This document shows, one piece after another, positions 14,946 through 26,300 of a DNA stretch of 40,372 nucleotides. The stretch is taken from assembly GCA_018884025.1 (NCBI GenBank), contig JAHLFB010000018.1, forward strand, positions 1 through 40,372, read 5' to 3'. The first letter of the stretch is position 1, and every line of letters starts with the position of its first letter. The position numbers were made by a program, and so were the translations under genes. The notes beneath the pieces are model-generated. The model was given only the letters and a program-made list of their open reading frames with translations, was not told where the DNA came from and did no database searches. The stretch is from Candidatus Phocaeicola faecipullorum. GTDB taxonomy: Bacteria; Bacteroidota; Bacteroidia; Bacteroidales; Bacteroidaceae.

Positions 14946-16628
14946 ATGAATTGGTTAAGTGATTTGTTATTCAATCCCGATTCCATAGCCCATATAGTTG
15001 CTCTTTATGCCTTTGTTATAGCAGCGGGTGTGTTATTGGGAAAAATTAAAGTCTTCGGTGTTTCGCTGGGGGTTACATTTGTCTTGTTCGTAGGTATTTT
15101 GGTCGGACATTTCGGATTTACCGGAAATACATCAATTCTTAATTTCGTTCAAGACTTCGGATTAATTTTGTTTGTGTTCTGTATTGGTCTTCAGGTCGGA
15201 CCTTCTTTCTTCTCTTCATTCAAGAAAGGCGGTGTAGCCATGAATATGGTTGCTGTAGGCATAGTGGCGCTGAACATAGCTGTAGCCTTGATACTGTACT
15301 TTGCACTTCAGGGCAGGGTGGATATACCTATGATGGTAGGTATTCTATGTGGAGCCGTAACCAATACTCCTGGTCTTGGTGCCGCTAACGAGGCATTGAC
15401 TCAGATTAACTATAACGGACCTCAGATAGCCATGGGATATGCTTGTGCTTATCCGTTGGGAGTTATGGGTATTATCTTATCTATGATTCTAATACGTATA
15501 ATCTGTAGGATAGATTTAAATAAGGAAGAGGAGGAAATCAAGCGTGGTGAAGAAGCCAATCCTCATCTGAAACCTTTCTTCCTCAATCTGGAGGTTCATA
15601 ACGAAGCATTGCAGGGTAAGACAGTTTTGCAGGTACGTAATTTCCTTGCGCGTGATTTCGTTTGTTCCCGAATAATGAAAAGCGACGGTTGCGTATATAT
15701 TCCTACAGCAAATACAGTTTTGGAACTTAACGACAAGATGTTCATTGTATGTGCCGAAGATGATTCGGAGGCCATTATAACATTCATTGGCCCTCAGGTG
15801 CAGAATGTTGACTGGGAGGCTCAAGGCAAAACAGACAAACCGATGGTGTCACGCCGTATTCTTGTCACTCAGTCCAACATTAACGGTAAGACACTTGGTG
15901 AATTGCATTTCAACAGTATGTATGGAGTAAACGTCACTCGTGTTAACCGTTCAGGTATGGACCTTTTCGCATCACGCCAGTTGACTTTACAGGTGGGTGA
16001 CCGTGTGATGGTTGTAGGTCCGCAGGATGCAGTGGAACGTGTAGCCGGTTTGCTGGGAAATCAGTTGAAGCGACTTGACCATCCTAACATAGTTACCATA
16101 TTTATAGGTATTCTTTGTGGTATTCTATTCGGTAGTCTTCCTTTTGCAATTCCGGGAATACCTACACCTATCAAGTTAGGTCTTGCCGGTGGTCCGCTTA
16201 TCATTTCCATACTTATAGGTCGTTTCGGACATAAGGTAAAACTGGTTACTTATACTACAATGAGTGCCAATCTGATGCTTCGTGAAGTAGGTTTGGCTCT
16301 GTTCCTTGCCAGTGTAGGTATTAAGGCAGGTGGAAGTTTCGTACAGACAGTTGTAGAGGGTGACGGACTTCTTTATGTTGGTATAGGTTTCCTTATCACT
16401 ATAATACCTCTTATTATCATGGGTATTGTAGCTCGATGGAGACATAAACTCAACTATTATACACTGATGGGACTCATTGCGGGTAGTAATACAGACCCAC
16501 CAGCATTGGCATACGCAAACCAGGTGTCAAGCAATGATGCTCCTGCTGTAGGATATTCTACTGTATATCCGTTGAGTATGTTCTTGCGTATCCTTACGGC
16601 ACAGTTATTGATATTGCTGATGGCTTAA
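14946..16628 (+). CDS. AspT/YidE-family (AAE) putative transporter with two TrkA-C domains
   Basis: 560 residues with the symmetric plan of the aspartate:alanine exchanger family: about five membrane segments (residues 15-185), a central cytoplasmic part with two RCK_C/TrkA-C units (about 210-290 and 300-375), then five or six more membrane segments (380-560). Family markers are [35 protein letters not shown] in the first half and the matching [17 protein letters not shown] and [17 protein letters not shown] in the second, an internal repeat of the substrate path. It probably exchanges amino or dicarboxylic acids across the inner membrane; the true substrate cannot be read from sequence. It is transcribed alone. 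Confidence 0.88.
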   Translation: MNWLSDLLFNPDSIAHIVALYAFVIAAGVLLGKIKVFGVSLGVTFVLFVGILVGHFGFTGNTSILNFVQDFGLILFVFCIGLQVGPSFFSSFKKGGVAMNMVAVGIVALNIAVALILYFALQGRVDIPMMVGILCGAVTNTPGLGAANEALTQINYNGPQIAMGYACAYPLGVMGIILSMILIRIICRIDLNKEEEEIKRGEEANPHLKPFFLNLEVHNEALQGKTVLQVRNFLARDFVCSRIMKSDGCVYIPTANTVLELNDKMFIVCAEDDSEAIITFIGPQVQNVDWEAQGKTDKPMVSRRILVTQSNINGKTLGELHFNSMYGVNVTRVNRSGMDLFASRQLTLQVGDRVMVVGPQDAVERVAGLLGNQLKRLDHPNIVTIFIGILCGILFGSLPFAIPGIPTPIKLGLAGGPLIISILIGRFGHKVKLVTYTTMSANLMLREVGLALFLASVGIKAGGSFVQTVVEGDGLLYVGIGFLITIIPLIIMGIVARWRHKLNYYTLMGLIAGSNTDPPALAYANQVSSNDAPAVGYSTVYPLSMFLRILTAQLLILLMA

Positions 16629-16654
16629 TAGTTTTTTTATATGAAATGATTGGT

Positions 16655-16703
16655 AGTTGGCAAGTGGATAAGGAACAATATCTTCGTCTGCTTGCCAATT
16701 TGT
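16655..16703 (+). terminator. Probable terminator after the AspT-like gene
   Basis: AGTTGGCAAG (16655-16664) pairs with CTTGCCAATT (16691-16700) with one G-U, loop 26 nt, followed by a T-rich tract. The long loop lowers confidence. Confidence 0.5.
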
Positions 16704-16762
16704 TTTGTAATTACAGTTCAACTCAAAAACTTATAAACTCACAAACTAAAAACTTATAACAT

Positions 16763-18403
16763 ATGATTTCAGTAGATGGATTGACCGTCGAATTTGGCGG
16801 TACCACCTTGTTTAGCGACATTAGTTTTCAGATAAACGAAAAAGACCGTATAGCTCTGATGGGAAAGAACGGAGCCGGAAAGTCAACTCTGTTAAAGATT
16901 TTAGCTGGAGTAAGACAACCTACACGTGGAAAAGTTACAGCTCCAAAAGATTGTGTAGTGGCATATTTACCACAGCATCTGATGACGGAAGACGGCCGTA
17001 CAGTGTTTGAGGAGGCTTCACAAGCTTTTGCTCATCTTCAGGAGATGGAGAAAGAAATTGAGGCTATGAACAATGAACTGGCCACAAGGACAGACTATGA
17101 AAGCGACTCTTATATGGAGCTTATCGAAAAAGTGGCGGCAATGAGTGAAAAGTTCTATGCCATAGACATGACTCATTTTGAGGAAGACGTCGAGAAGGCA
17201 CTTCTCGGTCTTGGGTTTATGAGAGAAGATTTCAACCGTCCGACGAGTGATTTCAGCGGTGGATGGCGTATGCGTATAGAACTTGCGAAACTTCTTCTTC
17301 AAAATCCGGATGTATTGTTGCTTGACGAGCCTACAAACCATCTTGACATCGAGTCTATACAGTGGCTTGAAGAGTTCCTGATCAACAGTGCAAAGGCTGT
17401 GATCGTTATAAGCCACGACCGTAAGTTTGTTGACAATATCACTACACGTACCATAGAAGTCACAATGGGACGCATATACGACTATAAGGTGAATTATTCC
17501 CAATATCTTGTCCTTCGTAAAGAACGTCGCGAACAGCAGATGAAGCAGTACGAGGAACAGCAGAAGATGATTCAGGAGACGAAAGACTTTATAGAACGTT
17601 TCAAGGGTACATACAGCAAGACTCTTCAGGTGCAGAGCCGTGTGAAGATGCTTGAGAAACTTGAGTTGATTGAGGTTGACGAAGAAGATACCTCGGCGTT
17701 GAGGCTTAAATTCCCGCCTTCACCACGCAGTGGAAGCTATCCAGTGATAATGGATGGAGTAGGAAAGACATACGGCGATCATGTGGTGTTCCGCAATGCC
17801 ACTCTGACGATAGAACGTGGCGATAAAGTGGCTTTCGTAGGTAAGAACGGTGAAGGTAAGTCAACCCTCGTGAAATGTATAATGAATGAGATAGACCACG
17901 AAGGTACACTTACTCTCGGTCATAACGTACAGATAGGATACTTCGCACAGAACCAGGCTTCACTTCTTGACGAGAATCTTACGGTGTTCCAGACTATAGA
18001 CGATGTGGCTAAAGGAGAAATCAGGAACAAAATAAGAGACCTGCTTGGAGCATTTATGTTCGGTGGTCCGGAAGAATCAATGAAGAGAGTCAAGGTCTTG
18101 TCAGGTGGTGAACGTACCCGTTTGGCTATGATTAAACTTCTGCTTGAACCTGTGAATCTGCTTATTCTCGACGAGCCTACCAACCACCTTGATATGAAAA
18201 CCAAGGATATACTGAAACAGGCTCTCATGGATTTTGACGGAACTCTGATTGTGGTTTCCCACGACCGTGACTTCCTCGACGGACTCGTTACCAAGGTTTA
18301 TGAGTTCGGCAACAAGAAGGTTAAAGAACATCTTTGTGGTATATACGAATTCCTTGAGACTAAGAAGATGGAAAGTCTTCAGGAATTGGAAAAGAAGAAA
18401 TAA
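16763..18403 (+). CDS. ABC-F family ATPase (YbiT-like)
   Basis: 546 residues with two ABC domains and no membrane segments. Domain 1 has Walker A GKNGAGKST (34-42), signature FSGGW (164-168) and Walker B VLLLDEPTNHLD (184-195). Domain 2 has GKNGEGKST (360-368), LSGGE (446-450) and LLILDEPTNHLD. They are joined by the charged ABC-F linker (about 245-310), which in this family reaches the ribosomal P site. These proteins modulate translation on the ribosome; some protect it from antibiotics, but nothing here indicates a resistance variant. It has no visible promoter boxes; an A-rich leader of repeated AAACTCA/AAACTTA units precedes the ATG. Confidence 0.92.
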   Translation: MISVDGLTVEFGGTTLFSDISFQINEKDRIALMGKNGAGKSTLLKILAGVRQPTRGKVTAPKDCVVAYLPQHLMTEDGRTVFEEASQAFAHLQEMEKEIEAMNNELATRTDYESDSYMELIEKVAAMSEKFYAIDMTHFEEDVEKALLGLGFMREDFNRPTSDFSGGWRMRIELAKLLLQNPDVLLLDEPTNHLDIESIQWLEEFLINSAKAVIVISHDRKFVDNITTRTIEVTMGRIYDYKVNYSQYLVLRKERREQQMKQYEEQQKMIQETKDFIERFKGTYSKTLQVQSRVKMLEKLELIEVDEEDTSALRLKFPPSPRSGSYPVIMDGVGKTYGDHVVFRNATLTIERGDKVAFVGKNGEGKSTLVKCIMNEIDHEGTLTLGHNVQIGYFAQNQASLLDENLTVFQTIDDVAKGEIRNKIRDLLGAFMFGGPEESMKRVKVLSGGERTRLAMIKLLLEPVNLLILDEPTNHLDMKTKDILKQALMDFDGTLIVVSHDRDFLDGLVTKVYEFGNKKVKEHLCGIYEFLETKKMESLQELEKKK

Positions 18404-18404
18404 T

Positions 18405-18450
18405 AAAAAATAAACGGCATAATCCAACAAGGATTTGCCGTTTATTTTTT
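18405..18450. terminator. Bidirectional terminator between the ABC-F and SusD-like genes
   Basis: A perfect 15-bp stem (18405-18419 with 18436-18450; core AAACGGCA/TGCCGTTT) continues past one bulged T into AATCC/GGATT around the loop AACAA. A and T runs flank both sides, so it can stop both converging transcripts. Confidence 0.88.
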
Positions 18451-18465
18451 AGAGCTAATGTACTA

Positions 18466-19935
18466 TTAGAATTTTGAATATCCCGGGTTTTGTTCCATGT
18501 CAGGATTAAATACAAACTGGTCTTCTGGTATAGGCAGAACGCATTTTTCGTAGTTCCAGTCTATTTCCTTCACTGCGTTTTCCATATGTAGGTTTCCTGT
18601 TCTTGTAATTTTCATTCCGTTTCTTAAGACGTCAAAGAAACGGTGTCCTTCTCCCACAAGTTCTTTTCTTCTTTCTTCAAGGACTCTTTCCAGTGTATAT
18701 TCGTCCATATTAACACTATTGTCAGGATTTCCTCTTGATACAATTTCGTTTAGATATTTCAATCCTTTGTCTTTCTTTTCTCCTGTGAGCGTTAAAGCCG
18801 CTTCGGCTGCTATAAGATAAAGTTCTGACAGACGGAATACAACATAGTTGTTATACGATGCCGGTGTTGTATCATCACTACCCGGCCATTTCTTTAGCCA
18901 ATATCTTGTAGCTTTATTATAGGTAACTTCTCCAATCAGTTGATATCTGACATCGTTTTTATCCTTGTTCATTAGTTCCATGAAGCTTTCTGTCAGGAAC
19001 ATTTCCTCATAGCCATACGGATGCATAAGATAAGCCAGTGAGTTTCTTCCTTCATTGTCGTCCGATGCGTTTGCTATTTCAAACAGTGATTCTGTTCCGA
19101 ACTTTTCATCCAGATTCCATGATTTCAGGTATTCTTCGTTGGTATATAACCTGTATTCGTTACCTTTTTTCAATTCTTCAATCAGTTCACTTGATACATT
19201 ATATGCTTCTTCTTCGTTTCCCATATACAGGTACACTCTTGACAAAAGCATACGTGCGGCATATTGGTTCATCCTTCCATTCATTTTGTCTGTTGTCATG
19301 AGTGGAATAGCATCGTTGAGGGTTTTTATGATAAAATTATAGTCTTCGGCAACAGTCTTTCTTTCCGGATTTTCATCCAGTCCTATTGCTCTTTCTACTA
19401 TTGGTGCACCCCATGAAGAACCGTTGTCTTTTGTATAAGGATATCCAAAACATCTTGTAAGATCAAAGTGGCATAATGCAATCACAGCCAAAGCTTCTCC
19501 TTTAAGATACGCCAGATCTTCAGTGGTAGCGTCTTGTATTTTGTTGTTGTCTATTGCACTTACTATGTTCCATCCCTGACGTATAATATAATATGGCCTT
19601 CCCCACAGATATCCAGCACCAAGATTGTTTGCTCTATGATTGAACAGATAACAGTTGTTACAGTCTCGTCCGCTGTTGTATGAGCTCTGTATATCGTCTC
19701 CTTTCATGTCTCCATAAAAGAACATGGTTCCACCGTAATAGCCGTATGACGACATCAGGTCGTATAGTCCGTTAACTGCATTTTCAGTAGAACTGAATGA
19801 ATCGAAAGCATTTTCTGTAGGTACTTTGTTGCTTGGGGTAGTGTCAAGGAAACTTCCAGTGCATGAGCCCAAGCCTAATGACAGAACTAAAACTCCTGCC
19901 AGTTTTGAAATATATTTATGTCTTGTCATAATCAA
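18466..19935 (-). CDS. SusD/RagB-family outer-membrane lipoprotein
   Basis: 489 residues with a lipoprotein signal ending in LGLGSC (Cys25); the start may be Met3 (MTRHKY). The N-terminal FLDTTPSNKVPTENAF, the TPR-like helices (YLKGEALAVIALCHFDLTR split near 135-160, AARMLLSRVYLYMGN) and the C-terminal LEERRKELVGEGHRFFDVLRNG are classic SusD features. SusD caps the SusC transporter and binds the ligand on the cell surface. It lies 19 nt after the SusC stop, in the usual order. The ligand is not predictable; the nearby protease suggests peptides over glycans. Confidence 0.93.
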   Translation of the reverse strand: MIMTRHKYISKLAGVLVLSLGLGSCTGSFLDTTPSNKVPTENAFDSFSSTENAVNGLYDLMSSYGYYGGTMFFYGDMKGDDIQSSYNSGRDCNNCYLFNHRANNLGAGYLWGRPYYIIRQGWNIVSAIDNNKIQDATTEDLAYLKGEALAVIALCHFDLTRCFGYPYTKDNGSSWGAPIVERAIGLDENPERKTVAEDYNFIIKTLNDAIPLMTTDKMNGRMNQYAARMLLSRVYLYMGNEEEAYNVSSELIEELKKGNEYRLYTNEEYLKSWNLDEKFGTESLFEIANASDDNEGRNSLAYLMHPYGYEEMFLTESFMELMNKDKNDVRYQLIGEVTYNKATRYWLKKWPGSDDTTPASYNNYVVFRLSELYLIAAEAALTLTGEKKDKGLKYLNEIVSRGNPDNSVNMDEYTLERVLEERRKELVGEGHRFFDVLRNGMKITRTGNLHMENAVKEIDWNYEKCVLPIPEDQFVFNPDMEQNPGYSKF

Positions 19936-19954
19936 TTCTGTTAAATGTTTTTAG

Positions 19955-22900
19955 TTATAACTTAATGTCTAACCCGAAAGAGAATGTTTTCAATGGAGGT
20001 GTGAAGAAAGATACCACACCAGTCAGTTCAGGGTCGTATTGGTCGTATGCTGCCCATGTGAGCAGGTTTGTACCAGAGAAGAATATTCTTAGGTTACTGA
20101 TACCAATGTTTTTCAACCATTCCTTTGGAGCTGAGATACCTAAAGTAAGGTTTTTAAGTCTCAGATGGTCCGTGCTGTGTATTCCTCTCGATGAATTCCA
20201 GTATCCGCCATATTCCTGTTCGTAAACGAATCTTGGCACATCTGTAATGTCTCCTGGTTCCTGCCATCTTCTTCTCAATTCTGTACTCTTGTTGTATTGG
20301 TAATAATATCCGTCATCCTGTATGGCGTACATTCCATTGTCGTAAGAGTGTCCACCAAGACTATAAGAAAGATTGAAGGACAGGTCTATGAATTTATAGT
20401 TGAATGTATTCATCAATCCACCTGATACTTTTGGATAAATGTCCACCAGTGGAATAGGGTTGGCGTCATTAGGGTCATAAACAATGTTTTTTGAAAGATT
20501 TCCGTTTTCATCTTCCACATTGTCGTAATACATCGGCTTACCGTTATCAGGATCTACGCCCGCATATTCTCTTAAATAGAGTGTTCCGTAAGAAAGTCCT
20601 TCTTTTCTGATATACCTTCCGTCAGTGTACCATGAAAGGTCTGCCAGTTTTAATATTTTGTTTTTGTTGTGGCTCAGATTGAAAGAGGTACTCCAGGAAA
20701 AATCACGTTTTTGTATGTTGTTTGTTCTTATTTCCAGTTCAACTCCCTTGTTCTGCATCTTGCCAATGTTGTCAATAACAGAACCGAAACCGCTAATTGA
20801 GTTAAGTTGTTTGTTCATCAGCAGGTCTTTGGTTATTCTGTTGTACCAGTCGATTGATATTGATATTCTGTTCAGGAAGCTTATATCCAAACCTAAATTG
20901 AGCGAATAGTTCTTTTCCCATGAAAGATTATTGTTTGCAATGTTGTCTTCCCATGGAGCCGGAAGTCCGTTGTAGAATGAACCGGTATTATATGTTCCCA
21001 TGTAGCCATAATATGTGCTTGGAAGATTACCGTTCACACCATACGATGCTCTGATTTTCAAATCGTTCACAATGTTGCTTATACTGTTCATGAATTTTTC
21101 CTGCGATACTCTCCATGAGCCTGATACCGCCCAAAAGTTACCCCAACGTGTTTCTGGCGCCAGTCTTGACGAACCGTCGCGTCGGAAGCTAAGTCCTAAG
21201 TAATACTTGTCTGCATAACTGTAGTTACCGCTCGCAATATAAGAAAGCAGGGCGTCCTGCTGAATCATTTGTGATGCTGCTACCGGAACTGCACCATTGC
21301 TTAAACTTCCATTGGGAGACTGTCCGTAACCTTCAACTTCACCATACAAATCATTATAGGTGTATTTCATTATTTCGTATGCAAGAACTGCGCTCACGTT
21401 ATGTTTACCAAATGTTCTGTTGAAGCTAAGATTGTTTTGTGAAGTGTATCTCAACCTGTCAGTCATCTGCATAAGTCCTTTACCATTGTATAATTTTCCA
21501 TCAGTTCCTTCAGGAGAATAGAAATAGAAGTCTTTTGTGAGTGAGTAATCAACAGAAAATACTGTAGATATTTTCAAACCTTCAATGATATTGTATGCGG
21601 CTCTTCCGGACATCATACTTCTTACGATATTTGTATAATAATCATTTACTGAATTTTCGTATAAAGGATTGAGCCCGCCGTTAACCTGAAATCCTGTATG
21701 GTAAGTACCGTCTTCATTGTAAATAGGAATACTTGGATTAAGCTCTACTACTGAAGAGTACAGAGCACTGGCATAATAATATCCTTCCGGTGTTTGTTTG
21801 CTTTTTGTCCATGAGAATGATGCATTGGCTCCAAATTCAAAGTTGTTCCATTTGCTGTTTGCGTCGATGCGGCCTGTAAGCCTGTCCATTTCTGAGTTAA
21901 CCGAAACACCTGTCTGGTTAGTGTAACCGACACTGGCTATTATATTTGATTTCTCAGTTCCGCTACTAACCGAAACATTATAGTCCTGCTGATAGCCTTT
22001 TTTCATCAGTGCGTTGTACCAGTCTGAATATCCGTTTGCCGGTCTTGCAGCGTACTTGTCTATTTCCGAGTCCGCATATGATGTGGCGGTTTGCTGGTCA
22101 GCTCCATTTACCAGTTTGAAGTTAACCAATCCTTCATAAAGAAGATCTCTCCATTCTTCACCACCCATTAGCGGTCTGTAGTTATATGCCAGATCTGTAA
22201 TACCGAACGATGCCTGCATATTTACCTTCAGTTTTCCCTGGCTTCCCTTCTTGGTTTTTATAAGGATAACACCATTAGCACCTTTGGCACCGTAAAGTGA
22301 TGCAGATGCAGCATCTTTAAGTACAGTTATACTTTCTACGTCGGCAGGGTTTATGGTTTCCAGAATACCCATACCTCCTGTACTTGCTTCAGAGGTGAAC
22401 GCGCTGAAATCATCTGATGAAACAGGTACACCGTCTATTACATAGAGAGGTTCTGTTGATGCATTCATAGAAGCTATACCACGTATTCTTAAAGTCGATT
22501 TAGAACCAGGTTGTGATGATGAACCGGATACTATACTGACTCCTGGCATATTTGATTCTATCATTTGTGCTACTGACGTTACAGGAAGTGACTCAAGCTT
22601 TTCTGTGTTTAGAACAGAGGCAGAACCTGTATATGTGGCTTTTTTGAAGTCTCCGTATCCGGTAACTACAATTTCGTCCATCATCTTGGAGTCTTCGTGC
22701 ATAACTATATGTAAAGGACGGTTGTTCTTTATAACGACATTTGTGGATTTCATGCCTACATAGCTGAAAACCAATGTGCTGTTTATGTCTGCGTCTATAT
22801 TGAATTTCCCGTCTATATCGGTCGTTACTCCTTTTGATGTTCCTTTTATAATGATTGAAACTCCTATTAGCGGCGTCCCGTTTGTGTCAACTACTACTCC

Positions 22901-23050
22901 GGATATTCCTTGCTGTGTGACGGATGATAAAACAAGGTTTTCCGATCTGTTTTCTCCAGTCATGTTTCCCGGAATGAGTAAACATCCTATTAATCCTAGG
23001 CATATGTTTCTCTTTTTGTTTGGGAATTTAAACTCTTTTAATCCTTTCAT
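19955..23050 (-). CDS. SusC/RagA-family TonB-linked outer-membrane transporter
   Basis: 1031 residues. After a signal peptide (about 1-32) come a CarboxypepD_reg-like domain (48-118, ISGVVVDTNGTPLIGVSIII), the TonB box DEIVVTGYG (125-133), a plug with TLRIRGIAS and PLYVIDGVP, PADVESITVLKDAASASLYG, and a beta-barrel ending in Leu (FGLDIKL). No STN domain, so there is no sign of sigma/anti-sigma control. It imports a ligand captured by SusD using TonB energy. It is first in the SusCD operon with a good promoter upstream, and divergent from the tricorn-like protease gene, which may act on the same substrates. Confidence 0.95.
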   Translation of the reverse strand: MKGLKEFKFPNKKRNICLGLIGCLLIPGNMTGENRSENLVLSSVTQQGISGVVVDTNGTPLIGVSIIIKGTSKGVTTDIDGKFNIDADINSTLVFSYVGMKSTNVVIKNNRPLHIVMHEDSKMMDEIVVTGYGDFKKATYTGSASVLNTEKLESLPVTSVAQMIESNMPGVSIVSGSSSQPGSKSTLRIRGIASMNASTEPLYVIDGVPVSSDDFSAFTSEASTGGMGILETINPADVESITVLKDAASASLYGAKGANGVILIKTKKGSQGKLKVNMQASFGITDLAYNYRPLMGGEEWRDLLYEGLVNFKLVNGADQQTATSYADSEIDKYAARPANGYSDWYNALMKKGYQQDYNVSVSSGTEKSNIIASVGYTNQTGVSVNSEMDRLTGRIDANSKWNNFEFGANASFSWTKSKQTPEGYYYASALYSSVVELNPSIPIYNEDGTYHTGFQVNGGLNPLYENSVNDYYTNIVRSMMSGRAAYNIIEGLKISTVFSVDYSLTKDFYFYSPEGTDGKLYNGKGLMQMTDRLRYTSQNNLSFNRTFGKHNVSAVLAYEIMKYTYNDLYGEVEGYGQSPNGSLSNGAVPVAASQMIQQDALLSYIASGNYSYADKYYLGLSFRRDGSSRLAPETRWGNFWAVSGSWRVSQEKFMNSISNIVNDLKIRASYGVNGNLPSTYYGYMGTYNTGSFYNGLPAPWEDNIANNNLSWEKNYSLNLGLDISFLNRISISIDWYNRITKDLLMNKQLNSISGFGSVIDNIGKMQNKGVELEIRTNNIQKRDFSWSTSFNLSHNKNKILKLADLSWYTDGRYIRKEGLSYGTLYLREYAGVDPDNGKPMYYDNVEDENGNLSKNIVYDPNDANPIPLVDIYPKVSGGLMNTFNYKFIDLSFNLSYSLGGHSYDNGMYAIQDDGYYYQYNKSTELRRRWQEPGDITDVPRFVYEQEYGGYWNSSRGIHSTDHLRLKNLTLGISAPKEWLKNIGISNLRIFFSGTNLLTWAAYDQYDPELTGVVSFFTPPLKTFSFGLDIKL

Positions 23051-23076
23051 AAGTCTCTCTTTTAAGTGTCTTTTTG

Positions 23077-23106
23077 CAAAAGTAGTAAATATTTGTAAAA
23101 GGTCAA
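23077..23106 (-). promoter_or_regulatory. Promoter of the SusC/SusD operon
   Basis: On the minus strand: TTG (23104-23106), 19 nt, then TACTTTTG (23077-23084), 27 nt before the SusC start. The rest of the divergent gap up to 23305 is AT-rich, and I found no clear promoter for the protease gene there. Confidence 0.7.
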
Positions 23107-23305
23107 TATTTTGTCTAAAATAATTTCATTTATAATTTATTTTAGTAGTATAAATGTTATAATGATACATTTTATATGTAAAATATAGCATATAGAATTA
23201 TTGAAAAAGTTTATTAGTGTTTCATTTTGGTTTATAATAGAAGGGTAAATTATGAATACTGAAATAATTTTATTAGATTTGCATACATATTAAAACAATG
23301 GAATT

Positions 23306-26300
23306 ATGAAATACATGTTAATTTTTGCGGGGTTTTTGATGTCGCATTCGTTATTTTCGGAGACATTGCATTTCGCATGTTTCCCCTCTCTTTCGCCAAA
23401 TGCAGGTGAAATATATTTTTCTTATGAAGGTGATATTTTTAGAGTAGGTGTAGAAGGTGGTACAGCCATGCGCCTGGTTTCATTGGGAGGGTATGAGAGT
23501 TATCCAAAGGTTTCTCCTGATGGGAAATATATAGCGTTTTCGTCAGATGTAAATGGAAATAATGACGTATATATTGTTCCTGTAGAAGGTGGCGAAGTCA
23601 AAAGACTTACATGGCATGAGGGTAGCGATACACCATCAGGATGGTCGCATGATTCGAAATATGTATATTTTGAAAGTAACCGTGCGAACATCAAGACCAC
23701 GTATAAAGTTTCTGTAAATGGTGGTACGCCTGTAAGACTGGCAGAAGGATATTTCAATACTATGATAAACGTAACAGAAAATCCTGTTACAGGTGAGATG
23801 TATTTCAACGAATCAAATGAGAGCATTAAGTTTCCTACCAGAAAAGGATATATTGGCGATCATAATCCGGATATAAAGTCGTGGAATCCTTCAATGAAAA
23901 AATATTCCGTACTTACTGATTATTATGGAAAAGATACATGGCCAATGGCTGATATGCTTGGAAACATGTATTATGTGTCAGACAGTTACAATAAAGAGTC
24001 AAACATTTTCAAGTATGATAAACAGAATGGGCCATCACGTCTTACGTCTTTTTCACAGTCTGTACAGTATCCGTCTATAAGTTACGATGGCTCAAAAATA
24101 ATATTCCTGTATGAATATAAGATAACATGTCTTGACACTAAAAGTGGTAAAATAACAGTTCCGGAAATAAATGTGGCAGGTCATAAGACTATGTCGGAAC
24201 GTGTTTTCAGCAATCAGAAGCCTGATTGTATTGATGTATCGCCAGACGGTAAGAAACTTGCTATGTCAATACGTGGTAAACTGTATATATCTGATGTGAA
24301 GTGCAAATATCTTAAACAGCTTGTGACACCGGATGACGAGCGTGTTTCAGAAGTTGTATGGACTGATAATAATACTGTTTATTACACCAGAACCAATAAA
24401 GGCTACCTTAATATATATAAGATTAAAGCTGATGGAACCGCTCCGGAATCGGAGGTGTATTCTGTTGATGCAAATATCAAGTCGTTTACGATATCCCATA
24501 AACGTGATAAGATAGCTTTCATATGCGGCAGCGATAAAGTGATGATGCTTGATATCCAAAAAAATAATGTGAAAAAGATAGCTGATGCTCAATTTTGGTC
24601 ATTCCGGACTTTTGACATTAGTTTTTCTTTCGACGATTCTTTGCTGGCATTCGAGGCTATAAATCTTTTTGAACCGGATATATATATTTATTCATTTGCA
24701 GACGATGAAGTGGTAAATTTGACAAAATCAGCCTCTGTTGAGGGAACACCGTGTTTTTCTCCTGATGGAAAGAGTTTGTATATTACGGCTAATCTATATG
24801 CGTCATCCTTCCCGAGAGGAAATGTTTCTACTACATTGTACAGGCTTCCTCTGAGAAGGTATAATTTGAGACCTTTTGAATCGGATGTGTATGACAGTCT
24901 GTTTGTGGATAAAGATAAAAAGAAAAGTGCGGTAAGTGTTTCAGATGGAAAAGGAACAGTTGATTACAGCGATGTCTTCAGAAGGTTGGAAAAGGTTGAC
25001 GATGATGTCCGTAGTGTTTATACATGTCGTATAGGTAATGACAGCTGGCTCATATATTCGTCGGATGGTAAGATGAAGGCGAATAAGATTTCAGACCCTT
25101 ATTTTGAAACAAAAGACATAGCAGACCTTAAGGCAGGAGGCCGTTTTATGGTTTCCGGCAAAGATTTGTATTATCTGCATAGAGGAAATCTTTATGCAGT
25201 CGATTTGAAACAATACAAGGCACACAAAACTGAAATAGAAAAGGATGTTGAAAAAAATCTTTATGACGAATATAGACAGATATTCTATGAGGGATGGGCT
25301 GTAATGGAACAGAATTTTTATGATGTCAATTTCCACGGAGTTGACTGGAAAGGTAAAAGAGATTATTATGCTTCGTTTTTACCTTATATAAAAGAACGTT
25401 CTCATTTCAGGACATTGTTTAATGATATGCTTGGCGAACTGAATTCTTCTCATTTAGGATTTGTATCGAATGGAAACGAGGAACAGAAACCTCAGACATC
25501 TTCTTATACAGCCGAAACAGGAATTGTGTGGGATAATGTTCAGCCGTATCTGATAAACAGAATATTGACAGATTCGCCGGCTAACTGTGTAGATATTGAT
25601 ATCAGACCTGGAGACAGGCTGGTTGCCGTTGATGGAGAAAGGATAGAAGAAAGCAGAAACCGTGAAGAATATTTCTCTTTTGCCACAAAACCGTCTGAGA
25701 TAAGTTTGTCTTTTATGCGTGCTGGAAATGAATTTACGGTAAAACTTCATACTATAACGTATAGTCAGCTAAAGGATATGTTATATACCGAATGGGAGGA
25801 TAGTTGCAGTGATAAGGTAGAAAAAATGACAAAAGGCAGAGTGTCATATATTCACATGAGAGATATGGGTGATGCATCACTTAGATCTTTCCTCAGAGGT
25901 ATTCATACAGATCTTGTGAATAAAGATGCGCTGATACTTGATTTGAGATATAATAACGGTGGAAACGTACATAAAGAGGTTATAGATGTTTTGAGGCAGC
26001 AGTCTTATTTCAACTGGAGCTACAGAGATTTTACGCAGAACCCTCATCCTAACGTAACACCTTCGGACAAGCCTATCGTAGTTCTGATTAATGAGAGAAG
26101 TCTTAGTGATGCGGAGGTTACATCTAATGGTATAAAACAACTGGGTATAGCCAAACTTGTTGGTACAGAAACATACCGGTGGATTATATTTACATCCGGT
26201 GTGAGGTTTATGGACGGTTCAACATCACGTATGCCTGCGTGGGGATGTTATTCTTTGAGTGGTGATGATTTGGAAAAGACTGGTGTAGTTCCGGATATTT